Part shown: positions 24,048 to 35,017 of the stretch, piece after piece
Position numbering within the stretch: position 1 is the first letter of the stretch
Layout of the letters: every line of letters begins with the position of its first letter
NCBI GenBank assembly: GCA_958496175.1
Contig: OY292276.1
Span: 12,542,001-12,606,000, forward strand
Source: Sisyra terminalis
Lineage: Eukaryota; Arthropoda; Insecta; Neuroptera; Sisyridae
Length of the DNA stretch: 64,000 bases
Direction: 5' to 3'
Program-made: the position numbers and the translations under genes
Notes under the pieces: generated by a model
What the model saw: the letters and a program-made list of their open reading frames with translations, nothing else
Database searches by the model: none
Told to the model about the DNA's origin: nothing

Positions 24048-26401
24048 GTAAGTATTGTCTATTTAAGTATTATCAATTTCCGCTTATATTTTCTTTTCAC
24101 GTCATTGAAATTCGAATGGTAGCCTACCGTTCGAGATGCAACAGGTGTTGGCTGTATGTATATAAATGCACAACGCCAATATCCTCATTACATCAGTACA
24201 TGTCGATGAACAAATTTTCAAGTTTGCGTCCCTATTGTTTCAATTTTGTGTCTAAATCATTTAGCTATGATGAAATATTGGATAACATTTTAGTTTTTAT
24301 TTTTTGTTGAATCGACATTCCAATACTCCCAAGTGCACACTTCAAGATTCAATCGTTGAGTGATGTTTCAGTTAAATTTCAAAGTGATTAATTTCTGGTT
24401 TAGTACATAAGGTGAAAATGTTCAATTGTGTGATATTTTAGTTTACCCATATCAAGCCATTGGCTTGTTTTTTTTTTCTTAAAAAGACGAACAATTAAAT
24501 TGTAATTAAACGAGTCGGTTCATGGTCAGGAATAAAATAGAACCCAAAAAAAAAAAACTTAAATGTTCCACAGTGAGGCTGTAAAGTATATAAAAGAATT
24601 TTTAACTAACATGAAGAATTGGTGCAAAATAAGTGAATATTTAAAGCAATAAAATTGTTTTCGTTTAAAAAAAAATAGAACAATTCAACCACACCTTTGA
24701 GGTGAACCAACTTTCGGTCCTTCGTTTGATATGTGACATAAAAACAGAAGATTTAATCATTGGAGTTGATCTTAGAAAAATTGTTAGTGGAATTCAAATA
24801 TTTTCGTTATGGTTGTAATCCACAAGACCAAAAATATTTAAGACAATTTAAAAAAAAAGAGACCTTAAGAACTGAATCTTTAGCGGGAGTTTACCATTTT
24901 CGCATTTGTATGATAAACAGATCAGGTTTGAATGGTGCATTATAGCCACAAATTTGACAGCGCCCTTTGATTATACGTTGTTTAACCACGCAAAACGACT
25001 AAATTAAAATATCAGATGACTAAAACAATATTTAGATGTAAATTATCGTAATTACACATTAACGCACTGGCTTGATGCAGTATAGGTACTTAACCACCTG
25101 CATTTTTTTGTTGGTCATTCCAGGGCCGCAGTTAAGATGAATTTGTCGAAAATTCCTCACTTTTAATGGCAATCATAATTGGCCAACAGAAGGTTATATC
25201 ATTTTCGTAAATGCAACTCGAATTTCCCAACTATCTCGTGACGATTAAATAGCCAATTGATTTTTGGAGGATTTTCCCAAAGTTTTTGTAGATCATCCAA
25301 TTTACACCAATATGGAAATTGACAATCACTTTCTCATATCCTCAATGTTTTATTAAAGATTTTTTTCAATACATTTAAGCTTTAGGAGACTTAAAGATAT
25401 CAGAACCTTTGAAAGCAATCCTCGTTTCATTTTTATCTTTAAAGAAAATAGTTATTAAACAAGGTTGATTGAACTCTGAAAGTAGTCAGTTCTTTTTTTT
25501 TTGGTGTAAGTTTTAATGAATTGCTTCTATCTATGCGAGTAGGTATGTGGATGTTTTTTTTAAAGTTTTTCTTGACTTATTTTTTTTTACGTTCCATTCG
25601 TTTTGGGAAATTTTTTTACCGTAACACCAACCTTGAAGGAGTCGATGGAAATTTCATTATTAACTTAGAAATTCCATTATTATAAAACGAAAGTGACTTA
25701 GATGTGTTGGTATCTGCCGCAGTGGCGGCTCTTGTTGAGAAAAAAAATTTTTTAAGAGGCAATTTTTTTAAACTATAATTCGTATACTTCACCACTTTTA
25801 ACATTGTTTATACGATGGACATTAAAAAAATTGGAGCATAAATTTTTGTGCAAAACGTTCTTAATTGTTTTTAAAGGATTACAGTTGCCTTTTTTGATAA
25901 ATCTTGACCAAAATTGCTTTAAAATGATCTCGAAAGTTTCTGGCTTTCGTAAAATACAATTTTTTTACCTTATTTTTATGGGAATACAACAAAAATTTCT
26001 GTTGTTCAAAATCACCTGCCGATTATTCTGCAGGAATATTTTAAATTTTCGGTAAATTTTGGTAAAAATTGTTTCAAAATAATTCGGAGACTTTGGTCCT
26101 TAGCAGAAGATAAAAATTTTTTCCCAAATTTCTTTTGGTTGGCAATAGTTTAGCAAGGAATCAGACCTCTTTTTTTAACGCTTTTCGTGCTTATTTTGTG
26201 TAAAGGATCTAGCCGGATCACTAAAAATATTGACTTAATTTACATTTTATGTATATTTCACGACCAAATTCCCGTTTCACCTTGAAATATGGACAAAAAT
26301 GTCCATCCGGAAGACTATTACTCAAAGTAATGTTTCTCTAAAACTAATTAAACTAGAGAAATGAAACCAATGCGAAGCTACAGATTGCTTTACAGAGTAT
26401 A

Positions 26402-26658
26402 AATAAGAAGACAATTCAGGTTGGTTAAGATCAGTTTTTTTTATTTAATATTCAAATTAGCTACGTTTCGTTACGTATCGCAACTTCATCAGGCTTCTTA
26501 AATCACAAAAAATATAATAGTTTAAATTTAAATTCAATAAAAAAATAAAGAAACGTAGCTACTTTGAATATTAAAAAATATTAAAAAAAAACCGATCTTA
26601 AACAACCTGAATTGTCTTCTTATTTAATAAAAGCTGAGATCTGAATTTTATCATCTAT
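26402..26658. mobile_element. Foldback hammerhead-like element, copy 2, 13-bp TSD
   Basis: Flanked by identical 13-mers TTTACAGAGTATA (26389-26401 and 26659-26671). The left arm starts AAGAAGACAATTCAGGTTG and the right arm ends with its complement near 26620, followed by an asymmetric tail ending TTTTATCATCTAT. The left arm holds a complete core on the minus strand. In the right arm the CTGATGA box is deleted but GAAACGTAGCTA remains. A 13-bp duplication differs from the fixed sizes of most DNA transposons and fits target-primed reverse transcription. It is nested in the hAT element at 25720-27529. Confidence 0.75.
26465..26492 (-). ncRNA. Hammerhead-ribozyme-like core, copy 2
   Basis: On the minus strand the order is CTGATGA, one extra A, stem GTTGCG/CGTAAC with loop ATA, then GAAAC. 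The stem keeps pairing through a G-U wobble where copy 3 has a Watson-Crick pair. This matches the conserved CUGAUGA and GAAA boxes around helix II of hammerhead ribozymes. The extra A before helix II is not in the consensus, and no convincing helix III with a UH cleavage site was found. Self-cleavage is therefore unproven. Confidence 0.4.
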
Positions 26659-26867
26659 TTTACAGAGTATATCATATTTTTTTTTTAATTTTAAAAGTAA
26701 CCTTAAGTTTCGCGTTGATTTCATTTCAAAGATCCTCAAATCCTTGAAACTACCAAAAATTGAAGATAAACTACAGGATCGGAAGCAATTATAAATATAA
26801 ATTTAAACATAAGTTTCGATATAGTTTCCCATTTGGGGACCAAATCTCCATAGTGATCCGGTTAGAC

Positions 26868-27057
26868 CAGTGATTCTTAACCTTGTATGCATCAATTTCA
26901 TATACGCTTTTATTGAACTCTTCTTAATTGGAAAAATAAATAATTATTTTTTCAAATTCATGATAAAAATAAATATTTAATTTTGACCTCCGTCGAACCC
27001 GCGAGACTGACTCACCAAACTTCAGGGGTTCAATCGAACCCAGGTTAAGAACCACTA
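26868..27057. mobile_element. Small non-autonomous hAT element
   Basis: The ends CAGTGATTCTTAACC and GGTTAAGAACCACTA form an inverted repeat typical of short hAT elements; the final G of CACTG is mutated to A. The flanking 8-mers GGTTAGAC and GGCTAAAG agree at five positions, so the duplication is decayed. The unit is 190 bp, has no coding sequence and is nested in the 25720-27529 element. Confidence 0.6.
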
Positions 27058-27529
27058 GGCTAAAGCTTATATCTATTTTACTAAAACTAAAGTATCAGGA
27101 TTATTTTGATCTAAGTTTTGTTAAAATTCATCCAAAAACAGGGCTGTTATCCAAATATGTTATAACTAGTGAAATCTTTGTCTTATAACCTTTTGAATTT
27201 GTAATTTACTTACATTTATCAACGGTGCTCCTATTTGATCTATCTTAAGTAGTACCTTTGAGTTTGCCCTGTAGAAATTGGGAAGATTTCTCCAATGCCA
27301 CCTCCAAAGCTTCCAGTGTCAGTTGGGAGGAAGATCCTGTAGAAATATTGAAATTAATTTGGTATCAAGGAAAATATTAGAGTAAGACGAGGGTAGAAGT
27401 TACAATTGGTTCAGAAGAGATAATTTTATAGGGAAAATACTTTGGAATTTATCATTAAATTAAAAAAAAAACGATTCAAGTTCAATTTTTGCCCAGGGAG
27501 GCTCTGCCTCCATTGACAAGCCGCCACTG

Positions 27530-28700
27530 ATCTGCGATGTATTAAGACAAAAATGCAGTTACGTTTCATTGTTAAGCCGGATGATTTACTGGGCCTTGTT
27601 TGTGAGGATTGTTAATGATAGAGGTGACAACAAGCTATGGTTTGCCAGAAGATTTTGCATTCATTTGAATCGTTGGATTGATATAATTATGATTATTTGG
27701 TTGTTTGTTGAGGGATACGTGGGCTTGCAGTGTCTGGTGTTCGCGACATGGTTAGTCTCAATGTTTTAGTGTTTGATAAAAGAAGCCCTAGATTTCCACG
27801 ATAGTGTAAGAAAGATGCCCATTTGTGGCATGGTATTGGAAGAGAGGAGCAATATATCGATAAAAAGCCGACATTCATTTGTGATTTAGACCTGCAAAAC
27901 TACACCACTTTAAGCGCGTAAGAGCGGCATTTGTAGGTATTGCATCCTCTCCTCAGCGACCAGACCTACCGCAATAATAGCAGCTAATTGCGACTTAATG
28001 TGCGTTAATGCATCATTCCTAGTTATTACCACATTTTTGTAAATACTGTAAATGATCGGCCTGTAAAAAATTCAATTGCTTTCCATGGACAAAGTACAAC
28101 TGGATCATCAACTCAACCGTGTATTCTTTTAATTCACGGTTTTATAATAAAACGTATTAATCTTTATCATTCACTACACCTTTATCCAACGAATAAAACA
28201 TTTTTTTTTCTCCATTTTTTTAGTTTTCAATTTGTCGATGTTTTATGTGTGTAGAATTTGGTCGTTGAATGGAAGCAATGAAGCCAATTTTTCAACTAAT
28301 TATTAAGTGATTAGTCAGATTTGCCAAATCATAACCATTATTTATAATTAGACCCACACTATGACGTACATTTATAATTCTATACTTTACATTTGGAATT
28401 CTTGAATTCCAAGTTGTCATATCGCGTCACTTTCACGTTCATTTTATAATACCTATGTAAGTCAAGACCAACATTTTATATTATATAATATTTTCCATCT
28501 TTCGGATTCGTTATTTGATGTCAAAGTATTATAATTTTTATTTGCATTTAGTGTCTCGAAAAATATATTAACTAAGTAACTATTAATCAATTTTTTTAAT
28601 CAAAAAGTTCCCATGAAGTTCTATCGTGTTTCCTTCATGTTGTACTCAGTTCTGGTTCCTGTAATTTCAGGAATGAATTATGAAAACTTCATTAATGGAT
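27530..28700. other. Intron 1 segment, nothing recognised
   Basis: AT-rich intronic sequence. The open frame at 27569-27769 is rich in Trp and Ile with no domain or splice signals and is treated as chance. Confidence 0.4.
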
Positions 28701-28708
28701 AATAATAT

Positions 28709-28978
28709 ATGTCTTATGAGACTCAATTTCTTCTTTATTACGACGCGTTTCAACAGTTTTTGACCCTGGAAGCTTTGGCGGTGGCATTGGGGAAATCTTC
28801 CCAATTTCTACAGTACAAACTTAAATTAAACAAAATTAAATCTTCATTCCATCAAGATCAATTGAACATTAAAAATATAAAAGAAAAACTACACAAAAAT
28901 AACGCTTATATCACAAAAGCCGATAAAAGAAAAATCATCATAATCATTAACACAGATGAAACCAACTTGACAAAATAA
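28709..28978 (+). pseudogene. Penelope-like element ORF fragment
   Basis: An 89-codon frame ends HKNNAYITKADKRKIIIIIN and then a few residues before the stop. The ITKADK-Lys-hydrophobic pattern resembles the conserved KADKGN..V motif upstream of the reverse-transcriptase core in Penelope-like retroelements; here Gly is replaced by Arg. The start of the frame (LTLEALAVALGKSSQFLQ) matches a segment on the minus strand at 27251-27322. The fragment stops 18 bp before the Helitron-like element, which may have cut it. Assignment rests on one short motif plus the nearby hammerhead-like elements, so it is moderate at best. Confidence 0.45.
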
Positions 28979-28996
28979 CTTCATATTTATCTTGTA

Positions 28997-30668
28997 CTAG
29001 CTGATCCCCGCGACTTCGTCTGCGTAACGTAGGTGTAGATTATATTTTCTTTTCAGATTTACTATTTGTAGTGGTATATGAAAATTTTTATTTTTCTTAT
29101 TTCTTTTACGAAAAACATTTACCACTTAAAAACACTTCACACTCTTGAAAAAGACACATTTAATAAACTGTTGCAAAGAATAAAATAGTTCTATGTAATA
29201 ATCAATTAATTTTCAAAAAATGTTTAAAAATATCTAACAAGAGTATGTTCAATTGCATATACCTACGGTAGGTATACCTACGGTAGGTATACCTACCGTG
29301 AACCAAATAATCCGTAAATCAATCAGCATCTATATATAAATAAAAAATATCGCCAAGTTTAATAAATTCGGTCTTAATTATGGTTAAAAAAAGTCGAAAG
29401 TTATCAAAATACTAGCGTCAAAATAACAGAAGTTAAGGATCTAGGTTTTTGAATATTAGTAGGAATCCCATCTCACTGTTTCGATTCCCGAATGAACCTA
29501 TTTCCAAAATCTATTACACTATTGCAATGTACAAAAATGCCGCGAAATTAAAATTTGTTCAATTGCACGAAACCCAGTTCTTCTATAATCAAGTATAACC
29601 ATTATGTATCTATAAACTTATTATTAAAATATATATCTGAATATCAGCTATATAATTAAACCATATTGGATAGTCAAGAGTTCACCATACACGATTTGGC
29701 GTATGTCTTTTGCTCTGCAAGAGGATTTCAAATTTCTTTTATCATTATGACTTACTGTAAAAATGTCGATAAATATTTTCTTTTAATTCGTCGAATTTCA
29801 AAGGGTACTCGCTCACTAATGTAATTATTTCAGATTTTCAGGTTTACAATATGTGAAAGCCAAAAAACTTAAGTTACTTATAAACTTATAAAATTATAGA
29901 AAAAACTTATAAACTTAAGTTAACCTTTTTCAGATATATTTATCAGTTTAAATTTTTAAACAGACCCTAAGTTTTTGTTTCTAATTATTAACTAAGTTTG
30001 TTTTATACTAAGCAGTAATGACGTTTCTCCTTTAACGGACTTTGATTATGAAATTTGAAATTTCGATTGTTTATTAGACGTTATGCCATACAAACTTAGC
30101 CACCCTTTTTTCACTCTTTTAGGGGGGGAATTATCGAAAACCTTTTCTTATTATATAACGGCATCCTATAAGGAAAGCACTTTCCAGATTTCATAGACAG
30201 AAATATGCATTTATATTTGTGTCGACTAAATTAAATTAAATTACTGTGCTTTTTATTAGTTCAACTAATGATATATAACTCGCTTGTCGAAAGTAAAATT
30301 TGTTTTTTCATCCCTCAATTTTTACGTAGGGGATATATTGCCTTATTATTTTTAAGGAATGACAAGTAGCCTAACGTGTGTGGGTAATTGTGTTGTATCT
30401 TAATATAAAGTTTCATCAAATTCGGTTATTCCGTTCTTTAGTTAAATCGCCAACGCACGCGATGTAAAAAAGTTTTTTGGTAATTTTTTCACGCATTATT
30501 GGAATTTTAGTATGGATCCCTAGCTTTTTTGAAAATTTAATATAGCCCATGTTCACTGGAAATAGTATAGCTTCCCAACAGTGAAAGAATTTTACAAATC
30601 GATCAAGTAGTTTCGGAGCTTATTTAAAGCAAACAAACAATCAAATCTTTCTTCTTTATAATAATAGA
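28997..30668 (-). mobile_element. Helitron-like element, minus orientation
   Basis: On the minus strand it begins TCTATTATTATAAAGAAG, preceded by A, and ends GGGGATCAGCTAG, followed by T. A small hairpin CGCAGAC/GTCGCG-type lies just before the end. TC start, CTAG end, a terminal hairpin and insertion between A and T fit Helitrons. No Rep/helicase frame is present, so it is non-autonomous. Its end sequence matches the plus-strand copy at 54322-55279 over several hundred bases. The middle (about 29760-30230) matches a separate segment at 57640-58075. The palindromic 15-bp unit ACCTACGGTAGGTAT is repeated at 29260-29300. Confidence 0.6.
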
Positions 30669-30833
30669 TAATCACAGCCTGTATATTTATTTCGCCTGAA
30701 ATCATTATCTGGTTTCAAAGTACTAAATAAACCATGTCAAAATGTAAATCATTTTCATTCAATTTACATATTTTGCGTTGGAAAATTCAATTGAAAAAAA
30801 AATAAATACTGATACCAACTTTTTCTTTTGCAG

Positions 30834-31102
30834 GATTAGGGGAAGCTCTGGTGGTTGGTGTGTGCCTGTTAAGTGTATTACGATTACCGTGTATTGAAGG
30901 AGCACCTCTAAGTCGACTAATAATGGATCGAAGCGCCAAACCAAAATGGATAAATCCATGCAACATTGATCTAAATGCTGCCATTCAAACATTAGAGTCA
31001 CAACCCGATTATTCCCAAATTTCCGATGCGGAACTAGTAAATTTAGTGTTAGGTCAAGCAAAAATTGCACTTGGACAAGCCAATTCTTTCGGGAATGAAT
31101 AC
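30834..31102 (+). CDS. Coding exon 2: hydrophobic segment and first helix
   Basis: The acceptor is a pyrimidine-rich tract ending TTTTGCAG at 30833, and the donor is GTAAGT at 31103. Two bases complete Arg125 and 89 codons follow (residues 126-214). LGEALVVGVCLLSVLRLPCI is the only strongly hydrophobic stretch of the protein and is followed by EGAPLS, a plausible cleavage region near residue 148. After it come Cys167 (NPCNIDLNAAIQTLE) and an amphipathic helix to about residue 208. Open frames on the opposite strand over this exon are antisense shadows. If the hydrophobic stretch is a cleaved signal peptide the mature protein starts near Ala148 or Pro149; if not, it is a membrane anchor. Confidence 0.8.
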
Positions 31103-34100
31103 GTAAGTACTCCCCACATATATATATATCTATATTTAATTTACGTAACCTTACACTTAAGAAATCAATGAAACAATATATGAGTCAGATTTTTTTTATC
31201 AATCGGAAATTCCAAGTTTAATGAGTTCTATTATTACATTTTTGCCAAGTTTAAACAAAAATTTCACGTGTAAAATTTGGAAATAATTAATGACGAAAAA
31301 AAATTAATTAGAAACAATGAATATATTATGGCCAAAGTGTCGTTAATAGCGACTGAAGAGAAAGAAGAAATAAAGAAAGAAAAAAGAGTCAATGATTGTA
31401 CGTGCATGAATGTATCCTATAAAATTTGTCGGGAAATCAGCATACATAACCGATAGTAAAACTCCATTCATAAAATATTAATACCCACCATCTTTGTCAA
31501 GTTATTAATAATTTCCATTAATGAATAATATGGGTACTATTGCTTATAGTTTTTGAACGTTCATTCATCACAAAACCAACCAAACTAATTTCCATTAGTT
31601 TAAAGACAATAAAATTAGTCGATTCGTTTACGAAACAGAGACGTAAAATCTAATTAATACAAGCCCATTGTAATTTCTTCTTCTTTCTTTTAATTGATTA
31701 GTATGGATTAGAAGATTTTGCTTCCGGTATAATGATTTGTTAAATGATTTTATTGTTAAGAAAAAATTCGTTTGGATTTTTTGTAGTACTAAATGTGTGG
31801 AATTGTGTCTGGGCAAAATTGATGCATGAGATTGTGGTGGTTTTTTAATCGATACGTATTTAAATTTAATGGACAAATCAATGTGTTTTGTCTGCCTCAA
31901 AGACAACTTAAGTGTTAATGTATGCCCAAAGCGGAAGCACAACCGATATCCCAGACTCGTAAGGTATGTGTGACTAAAACATCAATCGATACAGGTTCGG
32001 CGTAACAATTATTTACCACGTACATTCGTGCCCTTAAGCCAAGATAATTACTAATTAAAAACGCCAATTAACCCTTTATTTTATTTACTTAAACGTTGCT
32101 ACTAAAGCACTCTACTTAGAGCCGATTAACAAACAATGCTGACATTTATTGTAATTAAATATTGAAATTAAAATCAAAAGAAATTTGTATTATCTTTTTT
32201 AGTTGTACCATTAAAAGTTCTAATTTAATTAGACTTAACAATCAAAATTGCACTACTAATTAATTTGAGATTATTTTTAAAAGAAAAAATGGTGCAGACG
32301 GCTCTGTAATTACGTCCGCTTATTTTCCTTTGAAGCGCATTGGTGATGCGTGTCAGGTATACTGTGACTTGTGACGTCAGTAGTCTGGAGTTTCCATAAG
32401 AACAGTTTAGGGAGAGAAGTAACCTTTTATAGTAAAGCAGCTTTTTATTTGCTCTGAAATATTAAATGGAAGATGTGACATAACATTAATAGAACATATA
32501 AAATGTGAAATGTGTCAGAAACATTGATTTTCTTGCTGATAATAATAATAATTCACTAATTTTTTTGTGATCAGTGAGAGGACACGAAATTGTAATTAAA
32601 AGGAGTCGGTTGCAGACTTTTGGTGTAAGAGGAATAATTACTTAAAAGTTTGCGATTTTTTTTTGCTATTTGAAAAGAAGTGTTAAAAGTATATCGCATA
32701 AAAGTTTCAATTGCTTGTCATACAATATTACAGCTTCGTTTTAAGATAAATCTTGATAAAAATTGCTTTAAAATGATCTCGAGACTTGCAACTTTAGCTA
32801 GATTTATAAAATTAAACGTTTTTTTTTAGCTCAATTTTTAAGTTAATTAATCAAAGACGAAAATCTACCCGTTACCTTGTAGGAATACAGCTTTTCCTTT
32901 TTAAAATTTTTTCATAATACTTGTTTCAAAATAATTCTCAGGCTTTTTTTCTCAGAATTTTTTCTAGTTTTTCCAGTAGCTTCCTGATGAATTGGAGCTT
33001 TTTTCATTTCAAGAAACATCCATGAAAATAAGTTAAAAAATGCTTATTTAGGGAAAATTGTTGTATAACTGTTTGATGCGACTAAAAATCTAAGGATAAT
33101 TTTGACCCAAATTATATAAAAAATGAAGGTGAAACCCTTAATTTGTTTGCTTTATAAAGTTTTTCATAGTTAAAGTAACCAATGATAATGATAATATGGT
33201 AACCAATGATGGTATGGTTTATTTTAAGATATTATAAAAAAATGATTTATTAATTCGTTTATAGATTGGTAGAAAGTAATTTGGAATCTAGATTTTCTAT
33301 TAATTCCTCTTTTTTTATAACTTCTGATCCATACTTTATTTGACACAATAAATGAATCCCCACTTAATTAATCCACAACAAAGCTTTACTAATTCAAGAA
33401 CAAAATTGTGTTATTTTTTAACAAGTGTTTAACAATTAAAATTGTTGAGATTTGTAAAGGAAAAGAAACATTGACAAACTTTGGATTTAGAAATTTTTAT
33501 CAACGTCTTGATCAAATACTGTACAGGATAAATTAATTAATTTCAAAGCTTAGTCCCTGTAAAGGTTTGTATTTTTTTTTAAATATTTATTGGTCATTTT
33601 ACAATCTGCTCCGTATAGAAAGCAATCAGTAAAATTTATCTTTAAAAATAAATTTATTTATCCAATTTATAAATTAATTTATTACTTAAAAAGCTCTTCA
33701 TGTCTTTATATTGAGGAGAGGGCGTGAAACTCATCCCTTGGTAATACTTTGTAAATCAAAAATCAAAATTAAGAATTCATTTTGGACTCCGAATGGTTGT
33801 CTTTATTTCATAGTGTCAATGGAATTTAAATCCAACTTGAAAAAATTTAATTATGTAGTGAAAAAAAGGCTAATAAAATTTTTAAATATTTCTTTTGCAG
33901 CTTTCACTATATGATTTATTTTTTTAAGACTAATTTATAACTAGTCGTTTATTGTTTTGTGCTAAGTATTATTCGTTTGCAGTTTTACTGATATATGCTT
34001 GGCCACTTTAAAATTATTTGAAAAATCACTTTTAATTCTAATATTGATATACCAAAGAATGAATAATGGTATAATAATAATATAGTTATAATCTGAGCCT

Positions 34101-34912
34101 TATAGCAGTAGAAGGATACACTTAATTTAAATTGTTATTTGTTGCAAAATAACTATTTTTGATTTACTAATAACTGTAATATCAAAGCAACTGATCTTTT
34201 CGAGCAATTTATTATTTAGAAAGACGTGATGAATGTTACGTAAGAACAGAGATGGGGAGTTTGAGAAATCTTTTGTATCCTAACAAGGCGATAGTAGGAT
34301 AAAAGTCACCAAAATTGCCTTTACTTAACTATCAATAGTCCCGAACTACTAAATCTTAAATTTCAAAAGTATCAATTAAAATTAAAAACCAATTTCCTAC
34401 AATGTAGAATTATTTCACGTTTAAATTGATTTTTGAAAATGTGCAATTTTTTTTACCTTCAGAGTAAATTAAGGTGACTCAAACTTACTGAATGTGAAAT
34501 TTTAGTGATTTTTTTATGTTTTCACATTTCTTAAGAAATTTTAAGCAAACTTCTTTTAAAAATTCTTTTATCAACCGTAATTCGCTACTGTCATAAAGCT
34601 CCTGGATTGTTGCTTATAAAGCTCCAACTTACTTCTGCATAGATTAACATTGGAATTTTTAATTTTTATTTTCAAACAAATTGCACAATCTGCATAGGGT
34701 TGCAATAAGTGCATTCAACTCATAGACAATCACATGTAAGCACTAGTCCCAGTGAATTAGTGCTGTACAAATATTTTTAACAATCAATAGCAACAATAAC
34801 AATAATAGTAATTCTTATTGCAATAACAACATTTTTTTTTTATATAAGAAGACAATTCAGGTTGTTTAAGATCGGTTTTTTTGTTTAATATTTTTATTAT
34901 TCAATTAGCTTT

Positions 34913-34940
34913 GTTTCGTTACGTACCGTAACTTCATCAG
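34913..34940 (-). ncRNA. Hammerhead-ribozyme-like core, copy 3 left arm
   Basis: On the minus strand: CTGATGA, extra A, a perfect 6-bp stem GTTACG/CGTAAC with loop GTA, then GAAAC. The loop differs from the right arm (ATA) while the stem is unchanged, as expected if pairing matters or the arms are kept alike by copying. The same caution as for copy 2 applies: extra A before helix II, and helix III and cleavage site not identified. Confidence 0.4.
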
Positions 34941-34989
34941 GCTTCTTGATTCACAAAAATAAAAAAATAAAAATTGTAAATCAAGAAGC

Positions 34990-35017
34990 CTGATGAAGTT
35001 ACGATACGTAACGAAAC
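34990..35017 (+). ncRNA. Hammerhead-ribozyme-like core, copy 3 right arm
   Basis: On the plus strand: CTGATGA at 34990-34996, extra A, stem GTTACG/CGTAAC with loop ATA, then GAAAC ending at 35017. It lies in the host gene's intron 2 in sense orientation, so it would be present in the pre-mRNA. There it could also pair along its whole length with the left arm 17 bp upstream, which would compete with ribozyme folding. Confidence 0.4.

Larger units (their letters stand above)
25720..27529. mobile_element. hAT element carrying nested insertions
   Basis: The termini read CAGTGGCGGCT at the left and AGCCGCCACTG at the right. The flanking 8-mers are ATCTGCCG and ATCTGCGA, identical at six of eight positions, consistent with a hAT target duplication that has decayed. 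Inside are the foldback element at 26402-26658 and a smaller hAT element at 26868-27057. The block near 25880-26150 has a diverged relative at about 32740-33000 in intron 2. A lone right end of the same family is at 38926-38973. No intact transposase remains. Confidence 0.75.
24048..30833 (+). other. Intron 1, transposon-rich
   Basis: Bounded by GTAAGTATT and by a pyrimidine tract ending TTTTGCAG at 30833. In order it contains plain AT-rich sequence to 25.7 kb, a hAT element (25720-27529) with two nested insertions, a Penelope-like ORF fragment (28709-28978) and a Helitron-like element (28997-30668). No additional exon in phase was recognised between the two coding exons, though a small one cannot be excluded. 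Confidence 0.6.

Noticed and set aside
24048..24310. Continuation of the exon 1 frame to the stop at 24310
   Set aside because: A strong GTAAGTATT donor at 24048 and phase agreement with exon 2 make this intronic. The read-through peptide is AT-biased and domainless.
29260..29300. Palindromic 15-bp direct repeats that look CRISPR-like at first glance
   Set aside because: There are only two to three units without spacers, inside a Helitron-like element of a eukaryotic genome.
30759..31070. Two minus-strand open frames overlapping coding exon 2
   Set aside because: They are antisense to an exon with strong splice sites, matching phase and a plausible protein; they show no domain of their own.
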